64,000 nt of DNA, taken from Bacillus pumilus (GTDB lineage: Bacteria; Bacillota; Bacilli; Bacillales; Bacillaceae). Positions within the stretch are counted from its first letter, which is position 1. Each line of letters begins with the position of its first letter. This document shows, one piece after another, positions 26,033 to 36,883 of the stretch. Under the pieces are notes generated by a model that made no database searches, was not told the origin of the DNA, and worked only from the letters and a program-made list of their open reading frames with translations. The stretch spans positions 990,272 to 1,054,271 of the forward strand of contig NZ_CP047089.1 of the NCBI RefSeq assembly GCF_009937765.1, given 5' to 3'. A program made the position numbers and the translations under genes.

Positions 26033-26490
26033 TTGTGGTCAGCGCTTGTCTTGCTGGATTGAAAGTTCGGTATAATGGCAGCCATCGATTAGATCAGCGA
26101 ATTGAAGAGTTTGTGCAGGAAGGAAAGGCTGTGACAGTTTGTCCTGAACTGCTAGGCGGCTTCTCTACGCCTAGACCACCGGCAGAGATCATTGGCGGAG
26201 ATGGACATGATGTTTTGCGGGGACAGGCTACTGTTGTCGATGTTCATGGAACTGATGTCACAGAGATGTATGTAAAAGGTGCAAAAGCCACGCTGGAACA
26301 GGTTCAGTCTCTGAAAGCAACAGCGGTTGTGCTAAAAGAGTATAGCCCTTCATGCGGGAGCCGGATGATTTATCAGGGAGAGTTTAATGGGAAGACAAAA
26401 GCGGGAGATGGTGTGACGTCCGCTTTGCTGAAACAGCACGGGATTCAAGTGTTCTCTGAAGAGGATGATTGGATTTCGTTGTTTCAATAG
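26029..26490 (+). CDS. DUF523 family protein
   Basis: A 153-residue cytosolic protein of the DUF523 (YbbK-like) family. Conserved cysteines are visible in VVSACLAGLKVRYNG, VTVCPELLGGFSTPRPPAEI and LKEYSPSCGS, the arrangement suspected to bind a metal or Fe-S cluster. The final residues GIQVFSEED match the family end. The function is not established. Relatives fused to DUF1722 are linked to DNA photolyase-like neighbourhoods, but here it is single-domain. It starts at GTG 26029 within the stop of the small membrane-protein gene. Confidence 0.88.
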   Translation: MIVVSACLAGLKVRYNGSHRLDQRIEEFVQEGKAVTVCPELLGGFSTPRPPAEIIGGDGHDVLRGQATVVDVHGTDVTEMYVKGAKATLEQVQSLKATAVVLKEYSPSCGSRMIYQGEFNGKTKAGDGVTSALLKQHGIQVFSEEDDWISLFQ

Positions 26491-26506
26491 GAATTGTATT
26501 TATTTT

Positions 26507-26854
26507 ATGATCAATGCTACATTCGATGATGTGGTCTCGATTGAGCAAAATAAGGTGACTAAGATTCAAATTGAGCACGATCATGAACGTGTTGTTTTGG
26601 ACAAGAAAGAAGACATTCAAAAGCTGTTGAAGGAACTTTCAGATGTAACATTAAAGAAAACCAATGAAGCCACAAAAGCCACAAAAGAGTCTTATTGGAT
26701 CAGGGTGTATAAGAATAAGAAGGAAACATACGGTCTGACATTCTATGATCAGGCATATTTAGACACATATGATTTTTCTAAAAAGAAAGATCAAACCAGC
26801 GAATACCAAATCGTTGACGCCAATCAGGTCGATATAGGACAATATATCAAATAA
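26507..26854 (+). CDS. Hypothetical protein, possibly a truncated lipoprotein domain
   Basis: An open frame of 115 residues from ATG 26507 (MINATFDDVVSIEQNKVTKIQIEH). It is rich in K, E and T, with alternating strands (RVVLDKKEDIQKLLKELSDV, YWIRVYKNKKETYGLTFYD) like the extracellular domain of small Bacillus lipoproteins. There is no signal peptide and no convincing ribosome site. It follows DUF523 after 16 bases. It may be the 3' part of a lipoprotein gene that lost its start, or be expressed by read-through. Confidence 0.45.
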   Translation: MINATFDDVVSIEQNKVTKIQIEHDHERVVLDKKEDIQKLLKELSDVTLKKTNEATKATKESYWIRVYKNKKETYGLTFYDQAYLDTYDFSKKKDQTSEYQIVDANQVDIGQYIK

Positions 26855-26935
26855 CACCAACGCACATTCATGCATGATCAATAGAAAATTCGGGTATAGT
26901 GCTTGGTAAGCAAAAATGAAGCGGAGGTTTGTTTG

Positions 26936-27763
26936 ATGAGTGGATTAACAGATACAGTCACATTAGCAAACGGAGTAAAAATGCCGAAGCTAGGCTTCGG
27001 AGTATGGCAGGTAAAAGATGGGGATGAGGCTGTAAATGCAGTCACAGACGCTCTTGAAGCGGGCTACCGTAGCATCGATACAGCAGCAGCCTATCAAAAT
27101 GAAGAAGGGGTAGGCAAAGCCATTCAGCAATCAGGCATCTCTCGCGATGATCTGTTTATTACAACAAAGGTGTGGAATCGTGATCAAGGTTATGAATCAA
27201 CACTTGAAGCCTTTGAAACAAGTATGAACAAGCTTGGGCTAGATGTATTAGATCTTTATTTAATTCATTGGCCGGTTGAAGGTAAATATAAAGAAACTTG
27301 GAAAGCACTAGAGAAGCTGTATAAGGATGGACGCGTTCGGGCCATCGGTGTGTGTAACTTCCATCAACATCATCTAGACGATCTATTAGAAGAAGCAGAA
27401 GTTGTGCCAATGGTTAACCAAATCGAGCTGCACCCTAAGCTAACGCAGGAGCCTTTACGAGACTACTGCAAAGAGAAAGGGATTCATGTAGAAGCATGGT
27501 CACCATTAGGCAGCGGGAAGTTGCTGAACCATCCTGTTCTTCAGGATATTGCGAAAAAACATGATAAATCCGTGGCACAAGTTATTCTTCGCTGGGACTT
27601 GCAGCATGGTATTATCACCATTCCAAAATCTGTGACGAAGAGCCGAATCATCGAAAACACACAAGTCTTCGATTTCGAGCTGTCCGCACATGAGATGGGC
27701 GTCATCGATCAACTGAATGAAGATGAGCGCACAGGTCCAGATCCAGATAACTTTGATTTTTAA
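26936..27763 (+). CDS. Aldo/keto reductase (YtbE/YvgN type, AKR5)
   Basis: A 275-residue NADPH-dependent aldo/keto reductase. The catalytic tetrad is Asp48 and Tyr53 in [12 protein letters not shown], Lys78 in FITTKVW and His111 in YLIHWP. The cofactor-binding C-terminal block [22 protein letters not shown] and the ending GPDPDNFDF are typical of the AKR5 group, which reduces reactive aldehydes such as methylglyoxal and glyoxal. ATG 26936 has GGAGG upstream; 11 in-frame codons before it lack one. Monocistronic, ending in a terminator shared with the convergent dehydrogenase gene. Confidence 0.93.
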   Translation: MSGLTDTVTLANGVKMPKLGFGVWQVKDGDEAVNAVTDALEAGYRSIDTAAAYQNEEGVGKAIQQSGISRDDLFITTKVWNRDQGYESTLEAFETSMNKLGLDVLDLYLIHWPVEGKYKETWKALEKLYKDGRVRAIGVCNFHQHHLDDLLEEAEVVPMVNQIELHPKLTQEPLRDYCKEKGIHVEAWSPLGSGKLLNHPVLQDIAKKHDKSVAQVILRWDLQHGIITIPKSVTKSRIIENTQVFDFELSAHEMGVIDQLNEDERTGPDPDNFDF

Positions 27764-27770
27764 TCGAAAG

Positions 27771-27801
27771 AAAAGCACAGGTGGCATGCCTGTGCTTTTT
27801 A
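27771..27801. terminator. Bidirectional terminator
   Basis: AAAAGCACAGG pairs with CCTGTGCTTTT around TGGCAT, between two convergent oxidoreductase genes. Confidence 0.92.
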
Positions 27802-27802
27802 T

Positions 27803-28888
27803 TTAACGATTTTTTGAGGCTGATACGTTTTCAATGACTTGAATGGCGTCGACAATTTGCTCTTTGGAATAGTCACCAATCAGGCAAAAGGTTTCGTCTG
27901 CTCGTGCAGCATGGTTTGCCACTGTTTTTGCGGCTTCTTCCAGCTGAGCTGTGATGCCAAGCTCACGCATATTTCTAGGTAACCCGAGTGTTTCATAAAG
28001 TTCAAGTAACTCTTCTACTTCACTCATTCGATTTTCTGCGGCAAGCTGAACAAGAATGCCATAGGCCACTTTTTGACCATGCAATACGTGATGTGTTTCT
28101 TCAATAAATGTCAATCCGTTATGGATGGCGTGAGCTCCTGCCATTCTGCCGTAGCGTCCCCCGTACCCGCCGACCGTGCCGGCTAATGTAATAATAGTAT
28201 CCGTTACATCTGCAAATGCTTGCGAAAGTTGACCCGTTTGCAAGCTGTGGACAGCTTCTTCGCTATGGGAAACAAGAATATCCCTCACGTATACCGCCTG
28301 TTTTAGTGCAGCATGCACCATGAGCGGCAAGGAATCCTTTGCATTTCGAATAATGGCTTCTGCTTCATACCATTTAGCCAGCGTATCTCCAATCCCACTT
28401 TGAAGGTAGGAAAGAGGAGAAGAGAGCAAAAATGTATGATCAATGAGGGTGAGGTAGCTGGACCGTTTATGGTAATCAACTCTCATGAAATTCCCCTTGT
28501 CATCATAAATAACGCTAAGCGGTGTAGATGCAGCACATGTACCCGGGATGGTTGGAACCATGATGACTTCAATTTGAAGAGCCTCAGCTACTGACTTGGC
28601 GGTGTCTAAAATTGTGCCACCTCCAATCCCAATGATCACATCTGCCTCTTGCAGTTCTTCTGCAATTCGAGTGATGGCATTGGGTGAACTGTATCCTTTG
28701 TGCTGGACAACAGGCCAATGAGACGGAAGCTTTGTGTACTGTGAAAAAGCATGAAATGAATCGTATCCGGTCACGACAGCGGGCGACTGGAAGGATGAAG
28801 AAATAAGTGAATCGAGTTCATGATAAATGCCTTTTTGAGAAATAAATTGGTTTGGACCGCTTCTGACGATATCTTCTGGCTGGATCAT
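27803..28888 (-). CDS. Iron-containing alcohol dehydrogenase family (glycerol-dehydrogenase-like)
   Basis: A 361-residue group III dehydrogenase. Visible are the dinucleotide loop VIIGIGGGTILDTAKSVAE, the conserved TIPGTCAASTPLSVIYDD segment, and metal-binding residues in SGIGDTLAKWYE (Asp), GAHAIHNGLT (His) and HHVLHGQKVAYG (His). It resembles the GldA / E. coli YbdH (hydroxycarboxylate dehydrogenase) branch rather than butanol dehydrogenases. The substrate cannot be told from sequence. Monocistronic on the minus strand, with AAAGGAGT before the ATG. Confidence 0.88.
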   Translation of the reverse strand: MIQPEDIVRSGPNQFISQKGIYHELDSLISSSFQSPAVVTGYDSFHAFSQYTKLPSHWPVVQHKGYSSPNAITRIAEELQEADVIIGIGGGTILDTAKSVAEALQIEVIMVPTIPGTCAASTPLSVIYDDKGNFMRVDYHKRSSYLTLIDHTFLLSSPLSYLQSGIGDTLAKWYEAEAIIRNAKDSLPLMVHAALKQAVYVRDILVSHSEEAVHSLQTGQLSQAFADVTDTIITLAGTVGGYGGRYGRMAGAHAIHNGLTFIEETHHVLHGQKVAYGILVQLAAENRMSEVEELLELYETLGLPRNMRELGITAQLEEAAKTVANHAARADETFCLIGDYSKEQIVDAIQVIENVSASKNR

Positions 28889-29074
28889 TGCGTTCTACTC
28901 CTTTACAACATCATATTTTATAGATCATCTCATTTTACAGAAAGTTCTGTCAAATATGAGAAGAAAGACCCTTCCGTTTTATGGAATTGAGCCGCCGACA
29001 TTGCCTTTAGGTATGTATTTCCTGTATGATAAAGAATGGTATGTTTTGATTAAATTTAAGAGGTGTTTATATAG

Positions 29075-30043
29075 ATGGAAAAGCAATATCGAGTCTTACT
29101 TTACTATCAATATGTCCCCATCGAGGACCCAGAGACGTTTACAGCAGAGCATTTAGCATTCTGTAAGGAACTTGGATTATTAGGCCGTATCCTTATCTCA
29201 TCAGAAGGCATCAACGGAACGGTTTCTGGTACCATTGAGCAAACGGACAAGTACATGGAAGCATTAAAAGAAGATCCGCGCTTTGCGTCTATGCCGATCA
29301 AAATTGATGAAGCAGACGGTCATGCGTTTAAAAAAATGCACGTCCGCCATCGAAATGAACTAGTGAATCTGAGCCTTGAAGATGATGTGAACCCGTTAGA
29401 ATTAACAGGTAAACATCTTAGCCCGGTTGAATTTTACGAGCAAATGCAATCACCTGATACCGTTGTGATTGATGCACGTAATGATTACGAGTTTGATGTT
29501 GGTCACTTTAGAGGGGCTGTTCGTCCTGATATTGAGACGTTCCGTGAATTACCGGAGTGGATTCGTGACAATAAAGAGATTCTTGAAGGGAAAAAAATTC
29601 TGACGTATTGCACAGGTGGTGTACGTTGTGAAAAATTCTCAGGCTGGTTAAAGCGTGAAGGCTTTGAAGATGTATCTCAGCTTGACGGCGGAATTGTCAC
29701 GTACGGAAAAGACCCGGAAGTTCAAGGGAAGCTTTGGGATGGTCAATGCTACGTGTTTGATACTCGCTTAACAGTGCCTGTGAATCAAACAGAGCATGTG
29801 GTTGTCGGAAAAGATTTCTTCACTGGTGAGCCTTGCGAGCGTTATGTGAACTGTGCAAACCCTGCATGTAACCGCAAAATGATTGCAACAGAAGAAAGCG
29901 AGCATAAATATATGCGAAGCTGCAGCCATGAATGTCGTACAAGTGAACGTAACCTATATGTGAAACAGCATAATCTGTCTGAAGAAGAAGTGCAAGAAAG
30001 ATTAGCTGTGATTGAACAAGAACAAGCGATCTCACAAGGATAG
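29075..30043 (+). CDS. trhO: tRNA uridine(34) hydroxylase TrhO (YbfQ)
   Basis: TrhO makes 5-hydroxyuridine at tRNA position 34 using O2. The 322-residue protein has the family's N-terminal ferredoxin-like domain ([18 protein letters not shown]), a rhodanese domain ([19 protein letters not shown]...[22 protein letters not shown]) with the essential cysteine in the CTGGVRC loop, and a C-terminal zinc-binding-like part with CANPACN and CSHEC. AGAGGTG precedes the ATG at 29075. Monocistronic, followed by two terminators. Confidence 0.95.
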   Translation: MEKQYRVLLYYQYVPIEDPETFTAEHLAFCKELGLLGRILISSEGINGTVSGTIEQTDKYMEALKEDPRFASMPIKIDEADGHAFKKMHVRHRNELVNLSLEDDVNPLELTGKHLSPVEFYEQMQSPDTVVIDARNDYEFDVGHFRGAVRPDIETFRELPEWIRDNKEILEGKKILTYCTGGVRCEKFSGWLKREGFEDVSQLDGGIVTYGKDPEVQGKLWDGQCYVFDTRLTVPVNQTEHVVVGKDFFTGEPCERYVNCANPACNRKMIATEESEHKYMRSCSHECRTSERNLYVKQHNLSEEEVQERLAVIEQEQAISQG

Positions 30044-30107
30044 AGGACTCCTCTATCCTTTTTTCTATACAGAAGAAAGAGGGATTCATTTCCTCTTTCT
30101 TTTTTGT
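30038..30107 (+). terminator. Two tandem terminators after trhO
   Basis: GGATAGAGGA/TCCTCTATCC with TTTTTT (30038-30066) includes the stop codon. GAAAGAGG/CCTCTTTC with TTTTTT (30073-30107) follows. Confidence 0.85.
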
Positions 30108-30155
30108 TTTGTTTTTTTCAAAATAAGGGTAAAGGTAGTTATTCAGTCTACTAGA

Positions 30156-30292
30156 TTGATCATTGGAAAAACGCTTTCTTGAGAAATAAGCATGTTCGAC
30201 TATTTCAGAAAATGGAGAATTGAGAGATAATAAAGCAGGCGAAAAAATGAACAAGGGTAAAGATTTAGTTAAAGAAATATTTGTTAATTGAA
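30156..30292 (+). pseudogene. Degenerate gene remnant between trhO and aimA
   Basis: Two adjoining frames read like one protein end. IDHWKNAFLRNKHVRLFQKMEN (30156-30224) stops, and a shifted frame continues ELRDNKAGEKMNKGKDLVK before TGA at 30290. The join needs a one-base shift near GAGAATTGAGAG. There is no start codon or ribosome site. It looks like the last 45 residues or so of a lost gene. Confidence 0.4.
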
Positions 30293-30369
30293 TAAAAGTT
30301 GAACTGCAATGAAAGAAAGGCGCTTATTTGGGCACATGCTTTGTATTTTAATCGAAAGGTGTTATGAAC

Positions 30370-31989
30370 ATGAATCATTTACATCGTAGAATGGGAACTT
30401 TCGCTTTAATGATGGTAGGTCTTGGCTCAATCATTGGTTCAGGATGGCTATTCGGTGCTTGGCGTGCCGCTCAAATTGCCGGCCCTGCGGCTATTTTATC
30501 CTGGTTGATTGGGATGGTTGTGATTTTATTTATCGCTTTGTCTTATAGTGAACTCGGATCGATGTTTCCAGAGGCAGGCGGAATGGTGAAATATACGCAA
30601 TATTCACACGGCTCTTTTATAGGATTTATTGCGGCTTGGGCAAACTGGATCGCTATTGTCTCCGTCATTCCGGTTGAGGCGGTGGCTTCTGTCCAGTATA
30701 TGAGTTCTTGGCCTTGGGAATGGGCAAAGTGGACAACCCATTTGGTCACAAAAGGGGTGTTGACGACAGAAGGACTCATGGTCGCCAGTGTGCTGCTTGT
30801 GATTTACTTTCTACTTAATTACTGGACAGTAGGATTATTTTCAAAAGCGAATACATTCATTACTGTGTTTAAAATTGTCATTCCAGGGTTAACCATTGGT
30901 GCGCTCTTATTCGTAGGTTTTCATAGTGAGAATTTTACTTCTGGAACAAGTATTGCTCCTAACGGCTGGGCGAGTGTGCTGACAGCTGTTGCGACATCAG
31001 GAATTGTGTTTGCCTTCAATGGCTTCCAAAGCCCGATTAATATGGCGGGTGAGGCGAAAAATCCAGGGCGATCCATTCCGATTGCGATTGTTGGATCCAT
31101 TTTGATTGCGACTGTTATTTATGTACTTTTACAAATTTCCTTTATCGGTGCTGTCGATCCATCCATGATTGTGAATGGATGGGGCCATTTGAATTTTAAC
31201 TCACCATTTGCTGACCTTGCCATTGCGCTTGGGATTAACTGGCTGGTTCTGATTTTATATGCAGATGCGTTTGTATCCCCTTCTGGTACAGGAATAACGT
31301 ATACAGCGACGACGTCTCGCATGATTTATGGAATGGAAAAAAATAAGTATATGCCAAGTGTACTTGGTCGTCTGCACCCTATTTATGGCGTGCCTCGTCC
31401 AGCGATGTTTTTTAACTTAGCTGTCTCGTTTATCTTTCTGTTTTTATTTAGAGGCTGGGGTGTACTAGCGGAAATCATATCAGTTGCGACACTTATTTCT
31501 TATCTGACAGGACCAGTAACGGTCATGACGCTGAGAAAGACAGGGACAGATTTATATCGTCCGCTTCGAATAAAAGGACTCAGCATCATCGCTCCTCTCG
31601 GTTTTGTCTTTGCGTCATTGACGCTTTATTGGGCGAGATGGCCGTTAACAGGTCAGGTGCTATTCATTATTCTCATCGGTCTTCCGATCTATTTTTACTA
31701 TCAAGCAAAATCGAAGTGGAAAGGCTTCGGCCGTAATGTCAAAGCGGGTGCTTGGATGGTCGTGTACTTACTTGTGATGATGACCATTTCCTGCCTTGGT
31801 AGTGACAAGTTCGGCGGTTATAATGTCATTCATTATGGTTGGGATATGGCTCTTATTACAGTGGTTTCCTTGCTGTTTTATATGTGGGCACTCAAAAGTG
31901 GATTTGAAACAGAATTTCTAGAGGATGCGAAAAAAATCAATGATGAGCTGCGCACTTCTTCGCAAGAAGCCGCATCATCTAAAGAATAA
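30370..31989 (+). CDS. aimA: Amino-acid permease AimA (YbeC), glutamate/serine type
   Basis: A 539-residue APC-family transporter with about fourteen hydrophobic segments. The opening HRRMGTFALMMVGLGSIIGSGWLFGAWRAAQIAGPAA and the region VFAFNGFQSPINMAGEAKNPGRSIP are close to B. subtilis AimA (YbeC), a major low-affinity glutamate and serine importer of 539 residues. ATG 30370 was preferred because AAGGTG ends nine bases earlier; ATG 30364 is too near. It is monocistronic, with a leader of about 260 bases and a bidirectional terminator. Confidence 0.88.
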   Translation: MNHLHRRMGTFALMMVGLGSIIGSGWLFGAWRAAQIAGPAAILSWLIGMVVILFIALSYSELGSMFPEAGGMVKYTQYSHGSFIGFIAAWANWIAIVSVIPVEAVASVQYMSSWPWEWAKWTTHLVTKGVLTTEGLMVASVLLVIYFLLNYWTVGLFSKANTFITVFKIVIPGLTIGALLFVGFHSENFTSGTSIAPNGWASVLTAVATSGIVFAFNGFQSPINMAGEAKNPGRSIPIAIVGSILIATVIYVLLQISFIGAVDPSMIVNGWGHLNFNSPFADLAIALGINWLVLILYADAFVSPSGTGITYTATTSRMIYGMEKNKYMPSVLGRLHPIYGVPRPAMFFNLAVSFIFLFLFRGWGVLAEIISVATLISYLTGPVTVMTLRKTGTDLYRPLRIKGLSIIAPLGFVFASLTLYWARWPLTGQVLFIILIGLPIYFYYQAKSKWKGFGRNVKAGAWMVVYLLVMMTISCLGSDKFGGYNVIHYGWDMALITVVSLLFYMWALKSGFETEFLEDAKKINDELRTSSQEAASSKE

Positions 31990-31992
31990 AGG

Positions 31993-32030
31993 AACGGCTG
32001 CCTGAATATCATGGGCAGCCGTTTTATTTT
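31993..32030. terminator. Bidirectional terminator after aimA
   Basis: AACGGCTGCC pairs with GGGCAGCCGTT, followed by TTATTTT; the reverse side has A residues. It overlaps the stop of the convergent small gene. Confidence 0.88.
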
Positions 32031-32224
32031 GATAAATGATGCATCACATGCTGCCTGAGCCAAGTGGTCACACCGCGCAAAACAGCTGCTGTGACAAATG
32101 AGATGAGCACATACTTCCAAAGTAGATTCATACCTTGTCCACTAAGCAAAAACACGATTCCTAGAAAAATGAGTGTGAATAGAAGCATGAATAAAAATGA
32201 TGCTGACCAGAAAAAAGCCTTCAC
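32024..32224 (-). CDS. Small two-helix membrane protein
   Basis: A 66-residue protein with two long membrane segments (about residues 4-28 and 35-51) and a C-terminal WLRQHVMHHLSK. The GTG at 32224 is preceded by AAGGAGGTGA, one of the best ribosome sites in the window, so it is certainly translated if transcribed. No family recognised. It lies convergent to aimA and divergent from licT. Confidence 0.75.
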   Translation of the reverse strand: MKAFFWSASFLFMLLFTLIFLGIVFLLSGQGMNLLWKYVLISFVTAAVLRGVTTWLRQHVMHHLSK

Positions 32225-32409
32225 TGAAGGTCACCTCCTTGGAGTATTGTATGCAGTCAATTGAAGGATCAGACCAGCTATGAAAGGGTATAATCATGGT
32301 GAAATCTATTGCCAAAGTCAGATAAAAACACCAAGTGATTTGACAGTTGTGTTAAGATGAGAGCATATTTTGAGTGAAGATTGTGGTTCATAGACGGAGG
32401 TGTTTGGGG

Positions 32410-33246
32410 TTGCAAATACAAAAAGTTCTAAACAATAATGTCATTAGTGTAATAGATGAACAAGGAAAAGAAATCGTCGTCATGGGGAGAGGTATCGCGT
32501 TCCAGCGGCGACCTGGGGATCCGGTAGACGAATCATTAATCGATAAAGTCTTCCGCCTAGAGGATCATTCCGTTCATGAGCGGATGAAAATGCTGCTTCT
32601 GGAGGTTCCGTATGATGTGGTCAAGGTGACCGAAGAAATGATTCAATATGCACATACAAAACTGAACCGAAGATTAAACGAAAGTCTGCATGTATCACTC
32701 GCAGACCATATTCATTACGCCATTGAACGATTGAAGAAAAATCATCTCATTGAGAATTCGCTCATTTGGGAGATTAAACGCTTATACAAAGATGAATTTC
32801 TTGTCGCAAAGGACTGCCTTGAGATGATTGAAGAGCGTCTACATATTGAATTGCCTGAGGATGAAGCAGGCTTTATTGCTATGCATATCATTAATGCAGA
32901 GCTCAATGAGGACATGAATACAACGGTCAATATCACAAAAGAAGTAAATGCCATTCTCACCATTGTGAAATATCACCTCAATATGGAATTTGATGAAGAC
33001 TCACTCAACTTTTATCGTTTTCTCACGCATTTACGCTTTTTCGTCCAGCGTCTGATTAACGAAACAATGCTTGTCAGCGAAGATCAGGACTTGTATCAGC
33101 TGATCAAGGTAAAATATCCAAAGGCATACGAATGTGCAAAGAAAATCGCAGAATACGTCTATCAAACCTATCACCGAGACCTTACATCAGAGGAGATGCT
33201 GTATCTTTCTATTCATTTGAATCGATTGATCAAACGAGAAAATTAA
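32410..33246 (+). CDS. licT: Transcription antiterminator LicT (BglG family)
   Basis: LicT binds an RNA site in the bglPH leader and prevents termination when aryl-beta-glucosides are present and preferred sugars absent. The 278-residue protein has an N-terminal RNA-binding CAT domain (QKVLNNNVISVIDEQGKEIVVMGRGIAFQ), then two PRD domains with the phosphorylated histidines (e.g. HERMK, ADHIHYAIERLK, AMHIINAE, LSIHLNRL). The TTG at 32410 is seven bases after GGAGGTG and matches the LicT N-terminus. The target lies 100 bases downstream. Confidence 0.95.
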   Translation: MQIQKVLNNNVISVIDEQGKEIVVMGRGIAFQRRPGDPVDESLIDKVFRLEDHSVHERMKMLLLEVPYDVVKVTEEMIQYAHTKLNRRLNESLHVSLADHIHYAIERLKKNHLIENSLIWEIKRLYKDEFLVAKDCLEMIEERLHIELPEDEAGFIAMHIINAELNEDMNTTVNITKEVNAILTIVKYHLNMEFDEDSLNFYRFLTHLRFFVQRLINETMLVSEDQDLYQLIKVKYPKAYECAKKIAEYVYQTYHRDLTSEEMLYLSIHLNRLIKREN

Positions 33247-33260
33247 AGGTAGTTTTTAAA

Positions 33261-33297
33261 AGAAAGCGTTGACATGAGAAAAGTTGAGTGGTACTAT
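33261..33297 (+). promoter_or_regulatory. bglPH promoter with overlapping cre
   Basis: AGAAAGCGTTGACA (33261-33274) fits the CcpA cre consensus at 13 of 14 positions and overlaps the -35 TTGACA (33269-33274). TACTAT (33292-33297) follows after 17 bases. CcpA binding here would block the promoter in glucose. Confidence 0.8.
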
Positions 33298-33344
33298 TTG
33301 CTCATAAACATAAAAGAATACGGTTTCACAATGATCGTCTTAGA

Positions 33345-33436
33345 GGATTGTGACTGTTCGGCAGGCAAAACCTAAACGTTCACTGAAAAAGCGCAATAGC
33401 AAGTTGCGACTATTTTTGGTGCCCGTTTAGGTTTTT
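33345..33436 (+). promoter_or_regulatory. LicT antiterminator RNA site and overlapping terminator
   Basis: GGATTGTGACTG-TTC-GGCAGGCAAAACC (33345-33372) matches the LicT RAT consensus (GGATTGTTACTG...GCAGGCAAAACC). Its 3' end forms the left arm AACCTAAACG of a terminator whose right arm CGTTTAGGTT is followed by TTTATTTT (to about 33440). The overlap is the known switch. Confidence 0.9.
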
Positions 33437-33481
33437 ATTTTGCCTAAAAACGTATTTTTTTGAAAAAAAGGGGGTTTTTGT

Positions 33482-35341
33482 ATGAGTTATCGTCAATTAG
33501 CAGAAGACATTATGAAACACATTGGCACAGAGAAAAACGTTCATTCACTGGTCCATTGCGCTACGAGACTTCGCTTCACATTAAATGACCGATCAAAAGC
33601 AGACAAAGATGCCATTGAAAAATTAAATGGTGTTGTGACCGTTATGGAAAGCGGTGGTCAATTTCAAGTCGTCATTGGGAATACTGTACCAGAGGTTTAT
33701 CGAGAGATTGGGGAGTTTACGAATCTATTAGAGGAGTCCACTTCTTCATCTGCAAAATCTGGTGGAGAGAGCACGAGCCTTTTCGGAAAATTCGTCGACA
33801 TTGTCTCTGGTATTTTCACACCACTTCTCGGTGTTATGGCGGGTGCTGGTATTTTAAAAGGTCTATTAGGTATCTGTATCAATGCGAAATGGTTATCACC
33901 TGAAGATACGTCGTATCAAATTTTATTTGCTGCGTCTGACAGCTTGTTCTACTTCTTGCCATTACTGCTCGCATTCACTTCGGCGAGGAAGTTTAAAGCG
34001 AATCCATTTGTCGCTGTGACGATTGCTGGTGCACTTATTTACCCTACCATTCAAGAATTGTCAAAAGGCGGCGGAGATGTGACCTTCTTCGGTATTCCAG
34101 TCGTCTTAATGTCTTATACATCAACGGTTATTCCAATCATTTTGGCAGTGTTTGTCATGGGATATATCGAACGTTTCTTTAACAAAGTCATTCATGAAAG
34201 TGTCAAAAACTTTATTACACCACTGATCTTACTTGTCACGGTTGTTCCGCTGACACTCATTGTATTTGGACCATTTGGTGTGTATGCAGGGAACGGCATT
34301 GCCGCTGTCTTGCTGAAAGTATTCTCCTTTAGTCCTACACTTGCAGGTGCTTTAATTGCGATGGCATGGCAGGTTCTTGTGATCTTCGGTATCCACTGGG
34401 GTCTAGTGCCAGTCATTTTAAATAATATCGCCGTCCATGGGAAAGACCATATCAAGCCGGCGACTGCGCCAGCTGTATTTTCACAAGCCGGTGCTTCCAT
34501 TGGTGTTATGTTGAAAACAAAGAATAAAAAGCTGAAATCATTGGCTGGATCGACAGCGGTTTCTGCCGTGTTTGGGATCACAGAGCCAGCTGTATATGGG
34601 GTTACGCTTCGTTTGAAAAAACCATTTATTGCAGCCGTTATCTCTGCCGGAGTCGGCGGTGCAATCATCGGTTATTCACAAAGTATTGCGATTGCGTCAG
34701 GACTCCCAAGTTTACTGACACTTCCGATTTTCTACGGACAAGGGTTTACAGGATTCATCATCGGAATCTCGGTCTCGTTTGTTCTATCCATCGTCTTGAC
34801 TTACTTGATTGGATTCAAGGATCCAGTAGATGAAGATGAAACACCAGCACCGGCTTCCGCGCCAACAATGGAAAACGAACATGGGGTCAAAGCAGCTCAT
34901 GTGAAAAGTCCTTTAAAGGGTGAGGTAATCAAGCTGGAGGAAGTGCAGGATAAGGCATTCTCATCCGGTGCACTAGGAAAGGGTGCAGCCATCATTCCAT
35001 CAGAAGGCAAGCTGTTTGCACCAGTATCAGGAGTCGTGACAACGGTGTTCCCAACAGGTCATGCGTACGGCCTTACTTCTGAAAGCGGAGCAGAAGTGCT
35101 CATTCACATTGGACTTGATACCGTACAATTAGGCGGGCAGCATTTTACCCCGAAAGTCGTACAGGGGCAAACCATCACTGAGGGCGAACTGCTTGCGGAG
35201 TTCGATATTGAAGCCATCCAAGCTTCCGGCCTGTCCGTCACAACACCAGTGATTATTACCAATTCAGGTGAGTTTAGCGATATCATAGAAACAGAAGAAA
35301 AACAAATCACACCAGGACAATCATTTTTACATCTCGTTTAA
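33482..35341 (+). CDS. bglP: PTS beta-glucoside transporter, EIIBCA
   Basis: BglP imports and phosphorylates aryl-beta-glucosides such as salicin and arbutin. The 619 residues hold EIIB (residues 1-90, phosphocysteine Cys26 in HCATRLRF), an EIIC domain with about ten membrane segments (100-450, including GITEPAVYGVTLRLKKPF), and EIIA (480-619, phosphohistidine His542 in LIHIGLDTVQL). This BCA order and length match B. subtilis BglP, which also phosphorylates LicT to inactivate it. AAAAGGGGG precedes the ATG. bglH follows after 18 bases. Confidence 0.97.
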   Translation: MSYRQLAEDIMKHIGTEKNVHSLVHCATRLRFTLNDRSKADKDAIEKLNGVVTVMESGGQFQVVIGNTVPEVYREIGEFTNLLEESTSSSAKSGGESTSLFGKFVDIVSGIFTPLLGVMAGAGILKGLLGICINAKWLSPEDTSYQILFAASDSLFYFLPLLLAFTSARKFKANPFVAVTIAGALIYPTIQELSKGGGDVTFFGIPVVLMSYTSTVIPIILAVFVMGYIERFFNKVIHESVKNFITPLILLVTVVPLTLIVFGPFGVYAGNGIAAVLLKVFSFSPTLAGALIAMAWQVLVIFGIHWGLVPVILNNIAVHGKDHIKPATAPAVFSQAGASIGVMLKTKNKKLKSLAGSTAVSAVFGITEPAVYGVTLRLKKPFIAAVISAGVGGAIIGYSQSIAIASGLPSLLTLPIFYGQGFTGFIIGISVSFVLSIVLTYLIGFKDPVDEDETPAPASAPTMENEHGVKAAHVKSPLKGEVIKLEEVQDKAFSSGALGKGAAIIPSEGKLFAPVSGVVTTVFPTGHAYGLTSESGAEVLIHIGLDTVQLGGQHFTPKVVQGQTITEGELLAEFDIEAIQASGLSVTTPVIITNSGEFSDIIETEEKQITPGQSFLHLV

Positions 35342-36781
<1,440 letters not shown>

Positions 36782-36786
36782 CATAT

Positions 36787-36825
36787 GAAAAAGCCAATCA
36801 CCTTATGAGGTGGTTGGCTTTTTTG
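36787..36825 (+). terminator. Terminator of bglPH
   Basis: AAAAGCCAATCACCT and AGGTGGTTGGCTTTTTT pair around TATG. Confidence 0.92.
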
Positions 36826-36883
36826 ATTTCACTTTATTGGCAAGATCATATTATTTGAGTTGTTTTAAAAAGATAGCCTGATT

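Noticed and set aside
30166-30180. cre site upstream of aimA
   Set aside because: GAAAAACGCTTTCT has three mismatches to the consensus, lies about 190 bases before the gene and inside a probable gene remnant.
34192-34668. A 158-codon minus-strand frame inside bglP
   Set aside because: It is the shadow of the EIIC membrane domain on the opposite strand, without a ribosome site or recognisable motif.
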